From Turritopsis dohrnii (taxonomy: Eukaryota > Cnidaria > Hydrozoa > Anthoathecata > Oceaniidae), in the NCBI GenBank assembly GCA_027922465.2, contig BQMF02000058.1:744001-808000 (forward strand): a stretch of 64,000 nt of DNA. Direction: 5' to 3'. A model generated the notes under the pieces. It searched no databases and was not told the origin of the DNA. It saw nothing but the letters and a program-made list of their open reading frames with translations. Made by a program: the position numbers and the translations under genes. Shown here in pieces: positions 24,408 through 36,056 of the stretch (positions are counted from its first letter, which is position 1; the number at the start of each line of letters is the position of its first letter).

Positions 24408-24894
24408 GTGTAAATCTGATCACTGTCGAATCAATTCTTCGCGCTGATTGATCGATTTATTATTTGTAATACCATAACCGAGAAATCTTTGTAATTGATT
24501 TTTGCGAGATCTTTCGTGAATCCAATCAAATATATGAATGAAAGTTTATCAATTCTCTCGCATCCAGGTTCTTTTCTTCTTGTCTCAAAAAATAAGAAGA
24601 TTCCTACGACTTTCCAGAGTCGCATCAGAGTCAGTCAAGAAAAAAAGCGGAGGAGTCCAACATTATGATATTTCTTTTCAGTCTGAACTGTCGATTAGGT
24701 TATTTGCACTTTTTTCTTTTCCAAACTCCCCTCTCCACACAAATTTGGACTGAGTACTAGCTGTTCTTCTGCCTTTCCATTCCCCAGGACACAAAGGCAA
24801 ATGTGTTTTTATAATCACAAAAAAACGGAACTGTTGCAAACGCTGTGGGATCACTTCGGGGCTTCCTACCAACTTAAGCTGTGATGATGATGCA

Positions 24895-25183
24895 TTATAA
24901 AGTAAGTAAGTAAGTAACGGCAGTTTTTGTCCTTGGGCTTCCAGCCGTCGTGTTTGGCTCTTACGCTCGCCGAATTGCAACTAGTAGTTGACTTGCCAAG
25001 ACTTTACCGAAATACGTTCAGCATTGCTCTAACTTGCCCGAAGGCCAGTGTGCAGTCAGCCCCTAATGGGTTGACACGCTGTTTTTAAAGCACATCGGAG
25101 TGATGTATTGAGAGATACGACATGACTGGGCTTGAACACGGGTCGCACCCAAAGGTACACGAACCACTACACCATCGCTGCAA
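24895..25183 (-). mobile_element. tRNA-derived SINE (minus strand)
   Basis: The minus strand starts GCAGCGATGGTGTAGTGGTT, with an A-box-like TGGTGTAGTGG (25164-25174) and a B-box-like GTGTTCAAGCCC (25128-25139). About 230 bases of tRNA-unrelated body follow, with a (TTAC)4 tail at about 24901-24916. The architecture matches a SINE. The tRNA part does not fold as a clean tRNA, so a functional tRNA gene is unlikely. Confidence 0.65.
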
Positions 25184-25194
25184 TTAACAACACT

Positions 25195-25283
25195 AAGTGT
25201 GGATCCACGTAAAACAATCCGTGTGTCACACTTTTATTTTAGAGATTGACAAATGTTGTTGAATTTTACGATCAAAATCTTCT
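25195..25283. repeat. repeat family R1, copy 6, left part (interrupted by a LINE)
   Basis: Reads cacttttattttagagattg and then gatcaaaatcttcttaat, the same as copy 1 at about 9594-9650. It stops where the LINE tail begins. The continuation appears at 27470-27700. Confidence 0.7.
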
Positions 25284-27410
25284 TAATTGATTGATTGATT
25301 GATTGATATATTTTTAGTTAAGAAACATTACAAGTCCGTAACTGTTAAAAAATTTTCAATTAAAAGTCTTTATCATATATATAGTAGATATAAGAATGTT
25401 TACATAAACTATCTGAAATATAGATCGTCCTTGTACATATTGTTTCAAGTAACACGGGAAGCTCGTAGAAGATCATGAATGATCTTATCGCCGAGAACCG
25501 AGTGATTACACAGCGTAAATGTTACAATCTTACAATTTTATCAAACTGTTAAAAGGGAATAAGTATGTAACTAGACTTGACTTGAAAATTGATCAAAAAT
25601 ATTGAAGGATATTTTCAAATTTGATTGTTTTTAATAATTTCTTAAATTGAGGAACATATTCAATATCTGAAAGAATATTCGATGATGAAACGAGAGCATT
25701 CCACAAGTGTGGTCCACGATATGAAATATTAAATTGACTGAGCTTATTTTTGAACATCGGCTTAAGCAAAATTCTTGAATTTCGAGTTGTATATTTGTTT
25801 TGGGGTTTGAGTGTGTAAAGACTATGAAAAACAGATGGCGATTGCTTCGTTTTGCACTTTAACATAAAAATTAGAGTTTGGAAGATGTTAAGTTCGTATA
25901 GTGTTGGTATGAAGGATTCTGCAAAGAGAGGCTTTGTATGAGTAAAACGATCTTTATTGTGTATAACTCTGATGGCATGCTTCTGACGTTGGAAAAGAGA
26001 TGTTAGTTTACTTTTTTGTGTGCTAGCCCATATGACATTTGCATAGCTTAAGTGACTATGTACAAAAGAATAATAAAGTTGCTTTAATAGATGTTTGTTC
26101 AAAATGGTTTTAGCTTTATATAATGCCCCAATTCCTTTGGATACTTTTGAGTGCACGTACTCAATTTGATTCGTCCATGTCAGATTTTCATCTACGTAAA
26201 TTCCAAGGAACTTTGTGACTGTTTGTCTGGTTATTTTTGTGTTATTTATTTCTAATAGTGGAAGATTTAGTTCTATTGTATTTTTTTTCTTGGAAGTATG
26301 GAAAAGTGTAAAGTTTGTTTTCTTAGCATTTAAAGATAATTTATTTACCTGAAACCACAACGCTACATTTTTTAATTCTTTGTTCATGTTATTAAAAAGT
26401 TTAGGAATATCATTGTCTGAAAGGAACAGATTTGTATCGTCAGCAAACATAACTGGTTTCAGTATTGACGAACAGTTTACAAAATCATTTACATATATCA
26501 AAAATAGTAAAGGACCTAATATTGAACCCTGGGGTACTCCGCATGTCATATTTAATGCTTTAGTGATGTTATTGCTGCCATAAGTCACATGTTGTCTTCG
26601 ATTTGTAAGGTAATTTTTCAAAATATTGTATGAATTTCCTCTGATGCCATAGTATTTAAGTTTTTTAAGCAAAATTTTATAATCAACTGTGTCAAATGCT
26701 TTTGACAAATCAATGAATATTCCAAGTGTATATTTTCCATTGTTAAAAGATTCAGTGATGTCATTAACCAGTTGAAGTATTGCATGCTCTGTAGATACAT
26801 TTTTCTGAAATCCAAATTGTTTATGGAAGAGTAAATCTTTTGAGGTTAGATGATCGTAAATTCTGTTATATAGGATTCTTTCTAGAATCTTTGAAAAAGC
26901 TGGCAGTACAGATATAGGTCTATAGTTGTTTATAGTTGTTTTGTCACCTGTTTTGAAGCTAGGTATAATTTTTGCTATCTTTAAGGGCTCGGGAAAAACT
27001 CCTTCGTTGAAGCAATTTTTGAAAATATTATATAATGGCTTCCTTATCTGTTCATACACGTCTAAAATTATATCACCACTTATGCCATCGATCCCAGTTG
27101 CCTTGTTTCTACTTAAGCTCTTATAGGCAAGTTCAAATTCGTGAAGAGTAATTTCTTTATTTTCTAATCTTGAATCACTTTCTTTCAGATAGTCTTCAAA
27201 TCTTTTATTTGTTATTGGAATCTTTTCTGCTAATTTTGGGCCTATATTTGCAAAAAAGGAATTGAATTTTTCTGCGATTTCTTTTTTATCATGAAGGGTT
27301 TCGTCATCCGTTTCAATCATGTTTGGTAACGAATTTGAGTTTGTCTGACATTTTCCAGTAATTTCTTTCATTAATTCCCAAGTTTTCTTGCTGTTATATT
27401 TATACCTGTC
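25283..27410 (-). mobile_element. 5'-truncated non-LTR retrotransposon (CR1/L2-like) with intact RT ORF part
   Basis: A minus-strand frame at 27371-25593 (592 residues) has no internal stop. It carries the RT motifs in order: NYRPISVLPAFSKILE (~149-164), FIDLSKAFDTVD (~219-230), GVPQGSILGPLLFLIYVND (~278-296) and FADD (309-312). It ends with a SYRGPHLWNALVSSS tail. The frame stays open upstream to about 27410 (YKYNSKKTWELMKEIT), but no endonuclease domain remains, so it is 5'-truncated. The 3' end carries a (TTGA)n microsatellite at 25285-25306, as in CR1-type tails. It splits a copy of repeat R1. The intact RT frame suggests a recent insertion. A truncated copy cannot move itself. Confidence 0.9.
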
Positions 27411-27469
27411 AATTCTATTTTTATATTATTTTTATAGTATTTTTATAGTAGTATAATTCTATTTTTATA

Positions 27470-27700
27470 GTCTAGTTTTATAGTCATGTTCTTCGTTAGG
27501 CCATGCGGTTTTTTACGATTATTATATAGTAGCACGTGCCGTGACGTCAGTTTTTTTTATCGTCGAAATTAGGTGATTCAAATTTTCGTCATGAGGTTTG
27601 CACACCTTGATTATATTTTTTGTCACCTTTTTTCAACACGGGATTTGCGTACGTCATTTTCGAAGTTAGATGTGGTAAAAATTTTTACCCGGGTTACTAG
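27470..27700. repeat. repeat family R1, copy 6, right part
   Basis: Contains tagcacgtgccgtgacgtca and the ttttttatcgtc, ttcgtcatgaggttt and ttgcgtacg blocks of the family. It continues the copy interrupted at 25283. Confidence 0.6.
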
Positions 27701-28468
27701 TACCTAATAATAACAAATAGCTAATTTGTATTCATAGTCCGTCTAATGGCGATTAAGTCATCGAGTAATTTCATTTATAAGTTAATGCGGTTCACAATAA
27801 TTAGTCGACATTCAAATCGTTGAGTTGCTCTAGGTGTTCAATCGTTCTTAAATAAATGTATTTTAGAAGTTGTGATCGATAGACGTTATTAATTCCAGGC
27901 GCTTCAAAAGATTAGCCGCTTTAGATGTTTAGTCAGTTCATAAAATGAGGCGGTTCAACCTTGTTCTACTCAGAAGTTTAGACATCTTGTTGTGGCTAAG
28001 CCAAAAGTATGGTCTAGCTACAAAGAATTTAACTGCTTTTCATTATCCCATTACTTGCGGGATGGAATTAATAATTGAATAAGTAACAGTATATTTAATG
28101 AAACAATAGAATACATGTAGAAACGAGGCGAAACTTGATAGCAAGGCATTAACACGGTGTTTAAACAGAAATTCTGGAAAGACGCAAGGTTTAATAAAGC
28201 TTTAAGATTACAGGTTTAAATTACAGGTTAAGGTTACAGGTTTAAATTACAGGGTAAGGTTAGATGTTGCTTGTATTAATGGAATTGCTATCAAGAAGGA
28301 TGTTTGATGATTTGAATTGAACGAGACATCACACAACTATACGATCTCTTATGACAGTTCTCTCTATAACTTCAAATTCACCTGTATAGCTGCCATAGGT
28401 AATAGCCTTTCCCGAATTTCTGTCTGGACACCGTGGTATATGGCTTAGCTAACAAGTCTCGTTTTAAA

Positions 28469-28666
28469 GGGTATCCGGACAATAACTCGACGGACACTTC
28501 CCCGAGGACAATAACCCGACGGACGCTAGCCCGAGGAGGCTGCTATTATTGGTTGTCATGTAAATGTCCCATCGGGGTACTTTCCAGAATGGCAAATGAT
28601 CGGTCGGGGAAGTTTCAGTCGGGTTGTTGTCTTCGAGGTTGTGTCCGTCGGGATTTTAGGTATCCC
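28469..28666. mobile_element. MITE with long inverted repeats (CCCGACGGAC type)
   Basis: The left end reads gggtatccggacaataactc, then gacggacacttccccgag. The right end, read on the other strand, gives gggatacctaaaatcccgac, ggacacaacc and aacttccccgacc. Internal copies of aataacccgacggac occur. The GC-rich short motifs stand out from the AT-rich surroundings. No coding capacity. Confidence 0.75.
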
Positions 28667-28930
28667 TCTCTGCGAAATGGAAGTAATAAGTAAATGTTAC
28701 TAACTCATAAAAAATGTAATTTGCGAAACAATAGATGGTATAAAATTGAGGCGAAATTTGATAGTAAGGCCTTAACACGGTGTATAAACAAAACATAAAT
28801 TCGGGAAAAGTCTATTACCCAAAGTAGTAACGTAAGTTATAAGTTAAGAAAAGTTTTACATTTGCTACTCACTGATTGCATTATCATTTACATTTTGTCT
28901 GATTTTCTCCTTTTTGAATTCGATATTTAA

Positions 28931-29080
28931 CAGAGGCGTAGCTAGAGGTCAGTCAAAATTTGTGGAGGAGAGTTTAGTCATTTAGAGTAGAAAAGGAAAG
29001 CGTGCAAGTAACCTAATCGCCACCTTAGACTGAAAAGAAATGCTGTAGTGTTGTACTCCTCCACTTTTCAATACGCCTCT
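28931..29080. mobile_element. MITE 'CAGAGGCGTAG', copy A
   Basis: About 150 bp starting cagaggcgtagctagaggtc and ending atacgcctct. It is about 85-90 percent alike by eye to copy B at 44249-44408. Inverted ends of about 27 bp. The right end has lost its final base. Confidence 0.85.
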
Positions 29081-29624
29081 ATCATTTTCAATATTGTTAC
29101 ATATTATATTATCGAACAGTTTAAAAATTGTTCTCCGTGGATTTGTGGCAAAGACTAATTACATTCGTAAGCCATCTGATCAAAAATGAGGCGGTCCACA
29201 TTACATAGTTGTCGATATTCAAACTGAGTTTCGAGAAAGACACTACAAAGTCATAAGCGATAAACGAGGAACGTATTTTTATTTCATGTTACCAATGTTG
29301 ACAAATACTGATCATTGCTTGTCACCACTCAATTGTCAAGACAACTGGGATAATATGACTACGACACAATATATGCTATTGTGCAAATAGTACGAAAGCT
29401 TTTGCATTGACACAACTGAAAATTATTTAAAGTAAATCCTCTATCATTACTAAGGATTAGAATGGTATTGTTATCAACACATCAGGTTTGATAAAGCGTG
29501 ACTATTCCCTTGAGAAACCTATTAGTAACATAACAAATGATCGGTTTAGGTTTTATATAACAAAAAAAAAACAGAGCATGCAGGAGGCAAGTTTCGCTTA
29601 GAAGGAACATGGTTTGTTGATGAG

Positions 29625-32253
29625 ATGGGAAACGATAATGGAAAGTTCGATTCTTCATCTGAGTTAGTAAGAAATGCAAAGAGACACCATGATTTTATTC
29701 AAGAGTTAAATTTCTCGCCTCAGTTATTTCATCGCAATGTCGTCAAATTCGCCATCATTCGCTACGAGAGATATTGGCTGCCATTTGTTGCTACTTACAT
29801 TGGTGAAAAATTGGTTGCTCCGCTAGATATTGAGTTGATATGGGTTTCTCACATGTTGAATCCATTAGCATACGAGAAAGATTGTTTCTCCATTGCATGT
29901 AAGTTGATTTCACTGAATCTCAGTCAAATGTTTGCATAATCTAATTTGTCCTTTCATTTTCCTGACGGTTTAAAACCGAAAAATAGAACTTTTTTTTTAC
30001 CTCCATGGTAATATTTATGAAGTAGAGTCGGAATTTTTAGAATAGAAAAGTAAAAACATAAACCTAACTCAACAAATAATTAAGATTCCTCTAGTATTGT
30101 CTACCATTGGATCAGCTTTCGGACTTTCTCATTGTGCATGAGTTTCTTATTCTTATACTATCCCAGAACGACTTTATCAGAATATTTTCAGAGATTTGTG
30201 GAAAATCCCGAGAATTTAGAAGACATAAGAATTGGAATTGGGAATCAGTTCAAATTATACAGATTGAAAAAAAGACACTTCTCTATCGTTATTTCATCAA
30301 TTGAACAAAAATGTAATAACAAAATTCCACACTAGATCAACATCAGCAAAAAAACCTTAAAACAACTAAAATCCTAATTGGTGAGATGTTTACAAGAAGC
30401 GCATGCGTTTCAGCAGAGACTCAGGAAATCAAATCTGTTTCTTTTATTGTTAAATTTCATATTTAAATTATGATGAACTCTAACAATGCTTTTCAATTTG
30501 TAAATGTTATCTTCTAATACTCTCTTCCTCCCGAGAGTTATCTCTTCTTTGTGTGTTACATTTCTCTCAATTCAGATACTTAGTTCAATTGATTTCTCTT
30601 TCAGCTCGTTTGATTCCGCATCATGTTGCGTCAATCACAGAACGAAAGAACAATACCAGGACCCAAGAATTGTGGTATTCCATGTACCCGTCAGAGGTTT
30701 CCTTGGACGTAGATCTCGGGATTGTCCCTCCGAACTTGAAACCCTATCATTCGAAAATCTCCAGCAATTTGCTGAATGCTGTGGAAGATTATAGGTTGTT
30801 TTGTCGCCAAGTATGTCTCCCCCATTATCACGATGACAAGTTTATACAAACGGCGGTTGAACACTATATGCGAGACGCTCAAACAGGAGATTTAAGTAAA
30901 ACAACCTACCCTTATCATAAGGGTTTCATATGGAAAACACACATGCTGAATCCTAGTGCTTACAGACGAGATTTAAAGTCATTAAACGAAAAAATAGTCA
31001 ACCGAACCATGAATAAGATGAACGATGGAAATCACACGAGAAAAGCAAGTATGTACCATGGGGAATTGGAAGAAGTCGTGGATGGAGCCATGTATCGGGG
31101 TGAAGTGGCACCACTTCAGCCGTTAATTAGTGCCAAAGAGCTCGGTAACATGGGGAAAAAGATCTATGGACTCCGTGTTCAGGGGTTCCGTTTAGAAAAC
31201 CTGGAACCACACCGAAATTACAATTTCAGCATCGGTGCAAAAAACTTTAAAACAAGCGAAGAAGCAGCTTTGTTAGGTTTCAACATTGCTGGAAAGGGAA
31301 AAATATTTCTAAAAACATTCGGTGAAAACTCCCAGAATAACTTCGTAAGATTTGATGGCCATCTGTTTGATTTATTTCATTTTCATGTAACAGAGGTACG
31401 AAACGGAGCTACGAGTTACTCGCACCTTAACGCAAGCTATAAGATGGATTTTAGTTTTCCAGGCAATCAGGATTACGTAGAAGGTGATGAATTTAAAGTC
31501 ACATTCCGTTTACCAGTATCAGATGGAATCCCTCAACAGCAAGACATCAACGGTTGGATAAAATTCTCGTGTGAAAGCACCAATATCGGAATGGTTCTAC
31601 TATCATTTTCACCAGATGAACGACATATTGGAGCATCAGAACATTACTGCAAGATTTTGAGATATCCCAGGCTAATGGCACCATACGCAAACAAGTTAGA
31701 AGAGGCACCCTGTTTTTACCTTAATATGCTCCTTTCAGATCCAGATGAAAAATCCCAATTAAAATGTCGAATTCTTCAGTCAAATTTAGGAGAATTTTCA
31801 GCTATTGAAGTGTTGAATTCATCAAATGAACTGCTGGCATCATCATATACAGTTGGAAAAGAAAGTCTGCCGTCAGAAAGACAAGTGGCCAAGCCGGACC
31901 AATGCTGTATTCTACGCGATGCCTTTGAAACAGTCTTCGTGCTTCGAAGTACCAACGTAGACTGGGCGTTGTTGAAAGTATTCAAAAACACAGAAGATGA
32001 ATCGCTTCCACCGAACAAGGTATTGTTTATGAACTTAAAAACGCTTTCCCGAAAATGGGAGACTTTATACAAGTCGACCGGTGATGCTGTTCAGTACATC
32101 ACTTGCCAAATGAAACATGGTAGCTTGGTTGTGGATTTGGATTCACCGAGTCTTCAATTATCTTCTGTCCATCAAGAATTTCCTGAACTGCTGTCATTGG
32201 GGACGTCTATCGTCACGTTGTTCTGCATCAAAAAGTTGCAACGTCTAAAATAA
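29625..32253 (+). CDS. GRDP-like (glycine-rich domain-containing protein-like, DUF1399) protein
   Basis: Two exons, 29625-29898 and 30605-32253, join in phase 1 (donor GCAT|gtaagt, acceptor ctttcag|CTC) to give 640 residues. The N-terminal half carries two copies of the family motif W-x-x-H-x-L-N-P-x-A/S-Y: IELIWVSHMLNPLAYEKDC (~69-87) and FIWKTHMLNPSAYRRDL (~199-215). Each ends a helical repeat that includes RYERYWLPF or YRLFCRQVCLPHYHD. This is the repeat pair seen in GRDP/DUF1399 proteins of plants, fungi and animals. The C-terminal half (about 260-640) contains a beta-rich region with no family I recognise, and the glycine-rich tail of plant members is absent. Molecular function is unknown. 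The start is the first ATG in the open frame. The gene converges on a LINE at 32586. Confidence 0.85.
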
Positions 32254-32584
32254 GAGGTTTTAGAGGATTTTTACCGTCAAACGTGCACATATATACATAT
32301 TCATTATCTGCATATTCACAGAGCTAACTTTAATGACATTATTTTTTGCAGTTTATTTTATTTATTTGTCTTGCTGTTATTACGAAGAAATACTTGTTTA
32401 AGTTTACATCCTTGTATTCTGGTAAACTAGTATTACTCGGAACTCCATAGTACTCGGGACTCCATGGTACTCGAAACTCCATGGTACTCGGTACTCAATT
32501 TTCGAAAGTAGCAATGATAAGCAGTAACTCATAAAGAAATGGTGTGGTGGAGTATTTAACCAAACCAATTCTTTCAGCACAAAT

Positions 32585-32586
32585 CT

Positions 32587-32637
<51 letters not shown>

Positions 32638-32638
32638 T
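32585..32638. repeat. (TTTA)n microsatellite forming the LINE 3' tail
   Basis: About 13 uninterrupted units of ttta/attt. On the minus strand this is a (TAAA)n tail directly after the LINE 3' untranslated region. Confidence 0.9.
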
Positions 32639-35345
32639 AAAATCTTTTTACAGGATGTACGTTTCAGTTTATATACATATTTACAAATGTAAGTTAACTG
32701 CTTTCCAAACGAGTCCTGTCTTCAAGAAAATCAAAATAGAAATGTAGAATCAGAAATCAAAATTAGAATTTAAACATATAGTCAAATCAGAGAGAAAAAG
32801 TGATTAAAACAAAGCTTCAAAATTAGAAAGAACCTAGAACATTCAAGTGCACATATACAGATATAGTAGATAAAACTAAATTATCGATAAATAAAATATA
32901 GCCTAGATACAAATATAGCTTTCTTTATTAAAAACAATTAAATTAAAATTAAAATTAAAATCAAAATCTATAGTTTTTTAGTCTTTCAAAAAATAATTTT
33001 TCGTTTTCTTGAGTTCTTATTTGTCTAGGGAGTCCATTGTATGTTACAGCACCTTGATAGAAAAAACCATTTTGGGCCACTTTGGTTTTTACTTTTGGAA
33101 GTCTTATCGAATATTTATTACTTCTTGTTGACTTTGAATGAGACAGAATTTCAAAGTAGTTGAGCATTGGTGGTGGTAGCTGAGTTGTGATAGATCGTCT
33201 CACAATTTGGCAAGCATGACGCTTCATAGATGTCATTATTGGTGTCAACTTCACTTGTTGGTTGTTGTTTTCGGTGATTATATTGATAGCGCGTTCATGT
33301 ATTCGATCTAGCTTCTCAAGTGATGTTCTAGCAAGATTTAAATTTACAGTTCCACAATATGTAAATACTGGCACGACAATGCTAGTGTAGATCATTTTGG
33401 CAGCTGCGACAGTCAAATTTGGACGCAATTTCGAAAGTAGACGAAGTCGAGAACTGCACTTCTTGTACATAGAGTTGAAGTGATCATTCAAAGACAGTGT
33501 AGAATCCAGGTGGACTCCCAAATATTTATATGTAAGAGTTTGGTTGATTTTCGTACCATTGATTTTAATTTCAAGTTTTCCAGCTTTCTTCAAACGGGGT
33601 GGAGTTCCAAAGATCATGGATTCTGTTTTACCCTTTTTCAAGTTTAGAGATAGATCGTTGTCGGTCAGCCAGTTGTTAACTCTCAGAATGTCTTCATTTA
33701 ATTTTTCCTGAATGCACTCTGAGTTCTTTCCTTCGACATAAATCACAGTGTCGTCGGCATATTTGATGATATTGCAATGGTGTAAGCAGGTGTCTACATC
33801 GTCTAGGTGGATTAAAAACAATGTGGGTCCAAGAATTGATCCTTGTGGGACACCTCTGAGGACTGAGAATTCTTGGGATAGATAGCCGTCATAAAATACA
33901 TACTGTTTCCGATGAAAAAGATAGTTTTCAAACCAAATAAGTTCAGTTCCTGTTATTCCATATGATGGTAATTTCGACAGTAGGTAGGAATGACTTACTG
34001 TATCGAAAGCTTTGCTCAGATCCAGGTAAGTAACTCCAGTTAGCAGACCATTGTCCATATTTTTTCTAATATTGTCAAGTAGAAGATTGCAAGCTAGTTC
34101 TGTTGATCTATGTGGACAAAAACCAAATTGACTGCTCTTTAACAAAAAATGTTTTTCAAGGTAACTTGACAATTGACGATGGACGATTTGTTCAAGTATC
34201 TTGGATAAGCATGGCAATACGGAGATTGGACGGTAATTATTAAATTCCGATTTAGAATCTGATTTATACAGTGGAGTGATCTTCGATATCTTCCAAAGTT
34301 CAGGAATTGTACCTGACGATAAAGATTTGTTAATAATGAAAGCCAAAGGTCTAGATATTGCATTAGCCGAATCCTTTATTAAATTTGGAGGTAGTTCATC
34401 AATCCCGCAAGCTTTCTTACGTTGGAGTTTTTTCAAACACTTGCTTATCTCAAATGGTGTGATGGAGCGGAAAGAAAACTTTTGAGTTGTTCGTAAAGGT
34501 ATGCTGATTTTCGGTTTGTCCCATACAAAGTCTTTTATTGGGTGGAGAGTTCTTAGAAGCTTTGTTGCTATGCCGGAGAAAAATCGGCCAAACCCGTTTA
34601 CGATAGCTTGTTTATTGGTTATTTCTTCGCCATTTTCTCTGAAGGTTGTACTTGTTTGTTTTCCTATTGGTTTTGTGGGAAATATATTTTTCAGTGTTCT
34701 CCAAAACGAGGTTGAATTACTGCAGTTTTCAGTGAGCAGATTTTTATTGTAGTTTTGCTTTGCTGTTTTGATCATATTGTTTACTTTGTTTCTCTGGCGT
34801 TTGAAATTTTTGTAGTTTTCAGTGGATTTGTTTTTACGGAATTTTCTCTGGAGAACGTCACGGTAGTTCATTTCAATTTTTAATTCTTGTGTCAGCCATG
34901 GAGAGACATTTGGGTTTGTTCGTTTTGTGACGAATGGAGCATGCCGATCAAAGTTGTCAGTGAGTATTCGGTTGAATGCCTGTAGTGAATCAGAAATGTT
35001 AGGTGAATTGTAAACTGTCGACCAATCTGCTTTCTCAAGGTCTTGTTTCAGTTTAAAGTGGTCGTAATGGCGGTAATTACGATATCGAATAGTTTTTGAA
35101 GTAGATTTCATTCTGTTGTGTTTACGATTGAAGCCAATTAAGTCGTGGTCACTGAAACTAAAAGCAAATACGTTATTATCTGTGATGTTGTAAGGAGTGT
35201 TTGTAAAAATTAAATCAATCAACGATTCTGATTTGTCTGTTACTCTTGTTACAGTTTTAACAATCTGCTTTAATTGGAAATCTAATAAATCTTCGTTCCT
35301 GGGGATTATAGTACTGGCTTCGTTCAAAGAAACTAGTGAAAATCT
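32586..35345 (-). mobile_element. 5'-truncated non-LTR retrotransposon (CR1/L2-like), second copy, different subfamily
   Basis: The minus-strand ORF 35327-32961 (788 residues, open) begins inside the APE-type endonuclease: SLIDLIFTNTP (~35-45) and the catalytic SDHD (59-62). The reverse transcriptase follows: NYRPISVLPCLSKILE (~364-379), YLDLSKAFD (434-442), GVPQGSILGP (~492-501) and YADD (523-526). It ends in a thumb/tail region finishing KLFFERLKNYRF. The 3' untranslated region runs to a (TAAA)n tail at 32586. Most of the endonuclease and any ORF1 are missing. Only about 45 percent of the RT residues match the LINE at 25593-27371 by eye, so it is a separate lineage. Confidence 0.9.
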
Positions 35346-35686
35346 TTTGGTAAAGTGCTAGCCGCCACAGCAGACGGAAGGTAATATGCTCTTACATTTT
35401 CCAAACAATCAGAAACTTGCAGCTAATAATGGGAGGACCCAACAATAAGAATGGTGACGAAAAATTGTAGTTTAAAAGATCACTATCTTTTGTTCGCACC
35501 GTGATTACAATTAACTCAAGGCGTGGGCAAATGCGTCAAGCTACTCATCAAACAAGTCATCAAACTGTTTGATGGAAAATTTCGAATGTTTGATGAAATC
35601 GAATTTTCCATTTGCGCCGACCATCAAACTAGTTTTATCAAAACATTCGAATCATCTGTGGTCCATTCATTCTAAAAAATTCAAAA

Positions 35687-35696
35687 TGGCGACAGG
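35687..35696 (+). other. possible first coding exon (MAT-G) inside the left end of the element
   Basis: ATG GCG ACA G|gtaata sits 170 bases inside the left terminus and ends in phase 1. That is the same phase as every junction of the gene at 38394-39233. It could be the start of that gene, but the connecting exons were not found. Confidence 0.2.
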
Positions 35697-36056
35697 TAAT
35701 ATAGCAATGCTAGGAGGGAGAGAAAGTTCTTAGCTCGCCAAAGCAAATACTGAGCTTTGATTGGTGCAAAACGATGTCATCATTATGCTTTTTCTTGCAG
35801 TCCGGGCAATACGTCGGATGAGCTGCGCAGTAAGGAAGGAAAATGAATTTTGTAATTCTTGGGGTTTTTATGCGATTTATGTCACTAATAGTAGCTTCTT
35901 AGCATTAGTTTCTCCTGAAGAACATGCATATATCTCCTTGTAGGTAAAGGAAATTTGGTTATTCTAGTCCATTCATCTCTCCCCACCCTCGTGTGTGGTG
36001 GTGACGAATCGTCTGCGCTGTGGTGTGTGTGGTGGTGTGATGTGTGGTGGTATTAG

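Larger units (their letters stand above)
27701..29300. other. intergenic region with a diverged direct duplication and MITEs
   Basis: No gene was recognised. A block around 28100-28180 (cgaaacttgatagcaaggc, ttaacacggtgt) recurs at 28721-28800 in direct orientation. Shared gaggcggt(t/c)ca phrases at 27950 and 29190 suggest a wider duplication (about 27750-28200 and 28690-29250). A gttacaggtttaaattacag short tandem repeat lies at 28205-28262. Confidence 0.6.

Noticed and set aside
25593..27371. A host reverse transcriptase gene
   Set aside because: It is a LINE fragment with typical motifs, a microsatellite tail and an insertion site within a repeat.
30107..30335. An extra exon of the GRDP-like gene
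   Set aside because: Direct splicing of 29898 to 30605 keeps the frame and the family order; the candidate lacks a good acceptor/donor pair in phase.
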